From positions 1,791,001 to 1,855,000 of the forward strand of contig NZ_AP023441.1 of assembly GCF_019976755.1 (NCBI RefSeq): DNA of 64,000 nucleotides. The letters are read 5' to 3'. The first letter of the stretch is position 1, and the number at the start of each line of letters is the position of its first letter. A model generated the notes under the pieces. That model saw only the letters and a list, made by a program, of their open reading frames with translations, ran no database searches and was not told the origin of the DNA. The DNA is from Nostoc sp. MS1. GTDB lineage: Bacteria; Cyanobacteriota; Cyanobacteriia; Cyanobacteriales; Nostocaceae. The position numbers were made by a program, and so were the translations under genes. Below, in pieces: positions 62,597 through 64,000 of this stretch.

Positions 62597-62983
62597 TTAA
62601 ATCTTTGCCACTCGCGCATATTGAGTATGCTGTGTCGGAAGTAAATCTGTATCATGGTTTGAGCGAATTGCAACCATATAGTTTAGATTCATTTCATCTA
62701 ACACTGATATGAAATTAGATCCACTCTCACCCTTCGGGTTCGCAGTCGCTTCAAGTCGGCAAAGCCGCCCAACGCGCTGCTCACCATATAAACTATCTGC
62801 CAGTACCAAATTGAATTTAAAGCCCATTGATTTTAACTTTCTCATCAGCATTGCTGCTATTTGTGGTTTAGTTAAATATTTATCTTCTGGCTTTAATCTT
62901 TCACGAGGCTTGTATACTTCAAACAGCAATGGAAACGTCATTCCACAGAATACGCCATAGGCTGTAACTACTACAATTGGCAA
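62597..62983 (-). pseudogene. IS701-like transposase remnant with in-frame inserted repeat
   Basis: The 128-codon frame holds the middle of an IS701/DDE transposase (VTAYGVFCGMTFPLLFEVYK, RLKPEDKYLTKPQIAAMLMR, KFNLVLADSLYGE, SNFISVLDEMNLNYMVAIRS). Full proteins have about 400 residues or more; both ends are missing here. The domain is broken by 18 extra residues (QRVGRLCRLEATANPKGE) from the inserted repeat at 62732-62779. It is a dead copy between psbA and recR. Confidence 0.82.
62726..62785. repeat. 48-bp mobile repeat with 6-bp target-site duplication
   Basis: CTCACC occurs at 62726-62731 and 62780-62785, flanking 48 bp that are GC-rich and absent from the expected transposase reading (GE then SGSNF). 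The event adds exactly 54 bp, keeping frame. The insert resembles small dispersed repeats that recur in Nostoc genomes. Confidence 0.7.
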
Positions 62984-63136
62984 TATTCGTCCACGAATTT
63001 GATTGTTTTTAGGGGCGGACGAGGCTCTACCATGCTCTGTGCTTACGTTCTAGCTTTTTTACGTTCTTATGCTACCGCGAAAGTGACAAATCAGTGTCAT
63101 CATAATTAAGGTAACAAATATTCTGGAGATAAAACC

Positions 63137-63733
63137 ACGGTTTACGCACGCCCCTTAGCACGGTTAATAGAACAATTGCAACGCTTACCTGGAGTTGGTC
63201 CTAAAACTGCCCAAAGACTAGCTTTGCACATTTTAAAACGACCAGAATCTGAAGTGGAAGCTTTAGCCCAGGCACTGGTTGAAGCCAAAAGACAGGTTGG
63301 CTTATGTTCTGTTTGCTTTCACCTTTCTGCTGAACCAGTTTGTGAAATCTGTCGCAATCCTAACCGTGACAACAATATATTCTGCGTTGTCGCAGATTCT
63401 CGTGATGTAATCGCACTTGAAAAAACCCGCGAATACAAAGGTAAATACCACGTTTTAGGCGGAGTCATTTCTCCAATTGATGGAATCGGCCCAGAACAAC
63501 TGACTATCCAAGCTTTAGTCAGGCGAGTAAGTCAGCAAAAACCACGAGAAGTAATCATGGCAATTAGTCCAAGCGTAGAGGGAGAAACAACAACCCTTTA
63601 TGTTGGTCAGTTGCTGAAGCCGTTTACTAAAGTGACAAGGATCGCCTTTGGTTTGCCCGTAGGTGGAGATTTAGAATATGCTGATGAGATTACACTAGCA
63701 AGAGCATTAGAAGGACGTAGGGAGTTGGATTAG
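63137..63733 (+). CDS. recR: Recombination protein RecR, probable noncanonical start
   Basis: RecR acts with RecF and RecO to load RecA at gaps. Motifs are RLPGVGPKTAQRLALHILKR (helix-hairpin-helix), the Cys4 zinc site (CSVCFHLSAEPVCEICRNPN), and the Toprim region (CVVADSRDVIALEKTREYKG, AISPSVEGETTTLYVGQLLK). The family N-terminus (VYARPLARLIEQLQRLPGVG) is encoded upstream of the first common start codon (TTG 63176). There GGAG at 63125-63128 precedes ACG at 63137, giving 198 residues, the usual RecR length. ACG may be a rare start codon or a mutated ATG; TTG 63176 would delete about 13 conserved residues. The RecR call is secure; the start is uncertain. Confidence 0.93.
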   Translation, partial: TVYARPLARLIEQLQRLPGVGPKTAQRLALHILKRPESEVEALAQALVEAKRQVGLCSVCFHLSAEPVCEICRNPNRDNNIFCVVADSRDVIALEKTREYKGKYHVLGGVISPIDGIGPEQLTIQALVRRVSQQKPREVIMAISPSVEGETTTLYVGQLLKPFTKVTRIAFGLPVGGDLEYADEITLARALEGRRELD

Positions 63734-63768
63734 CTATAGCCAATTATTAAATATAAAAGTAGCCAAAC

Positions 63769-63808
63769 AAAAAAGCGCCCTCAGTAATTAATTGAGAGCG
63801 CCTTTTGT
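63769..63808. terminator. Bidirectional terminator between recR and 5S rRNA
   Basis: The arms AAAAAGCGCCCTCA and TGAGAGCGCCTTTT form a hairpin, with T-runs in both directions. It serves convergent recR (plus) and the rRNA operon (minus). Confidence 0.85.
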
Positions 63809-63819
63809 TAAAAAAAGAA

Positions 63820-63937
63820 CCTGGCACCGAGCGATTGTGGCGGGAGGCAACCCTCCAACTATCGTAGCCGTAGCAGCGTTTCACAACTGAGTTCGGGATG
63901 GGATCAGAGTGGTGCCACTGCACCATAGGCACCAGGA
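63820..63937 (-). rRNA. rrf: 5S ribosomal RNA
   Basis: The minus strand reads TCCTGGTGCCTATGGTGCAG at its 5' end, then the conserved CCCATCCCGAACTCAG loop, and ends GGTGCCAGG, which pairs with the 5' end. Length is 118 bases. It is the last gene of an rRNA operon; the sequence from 63938 to the window end is the 23S-5S spacer. Confidence 0.95.
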
Positions 63938-64000
63938 AAACTTAGTGGGTACAAAACCCTGAAGACTGCCAGAAACGCGATATTTGCCAATGATGATGAG

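Noticed and set aside
63747..63932. Minus-strand 61-codon ORF
   Set aside because: It lies within 5S rRNA and its terminator.

Overview
The window comes from a filamentous, heterocyst-type cyanobacterium of the Nostoc/Anabaena/Trichormus group. This is inferred from psbA (photosystem II D1), cyanobacterial ppc, DUF2499/DUF3593/DUF1574 proteins, many GCGATCGC (HIP1) sites, and the heptanucleotide tandem repeats (AAAATTC, GACTAAT and AACAGTC types) that separate many genes. The right end holds a 5S rRNA gene, so an rRNA operon lies just beyond it on the minus strand.

Region 1 (1-20483) is a phage-tail-like extracellular contractile injection system (eCIS) locus. A Ser/Thr kinase with a repeat tail opens the window on the minus strand. 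A DUF4255 cap-type protein and an AAA+ ATPase follow on the plus strand, then a papain-fold toxin with no ATG start, its probable immunity gene, and a cargo protein with a transglutaminase-like C-terminus. Facing them, a ten-gene minus-strand operon (read from 20483 down to 7936) encodes a small tail-associated protein, a tube protein, a 1182-residue repeat protein with a tape-measure-like motif, a tube-adaptor protein, a VgrG-like spike, a PAAR tip, gp25, baseplate J, a P2 gpI-like tail protein and a DUF4159 protein. No contractile sheath gene is visible.

Region 2 (20673-31684) is a cargo island. It has two DUF4157 proteins (575 and about 1812 residues), a broken copy of their leader, a Uma2 remnant, three YbjN-like proteins that could be cargo chaperones or immunity proteins, and an IS630-type transposase with a frameshift.

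Region 3 (31738-43699) is a secretion region: a glycosyltransferase/filamentous-haemagglutinin/CHAT-protease fusion beside a divergent TpsB outer-membrane transporter, then a type I secretion ABC exporter and its HlyD adaptor. An AIPR-type phage-defence gene follows.

Region 4 (46395-64000) is mostly core genome: csaB, DUF2499 and DUF3593 membrane proteins, hisA, a second Ser/Thr kinase, ppc, a DUF1574/MBOAT O-acetylation pair, psbA with Gln130, an IS701-like remnant carrying a 48-bp inserted repeat, recR with no standard start codon for its conserved N-terminus, and 5S rRNA. The eCIS locus and its cargo are the main unusual content. Functions below come from reading motifs by eye; no database search was run.
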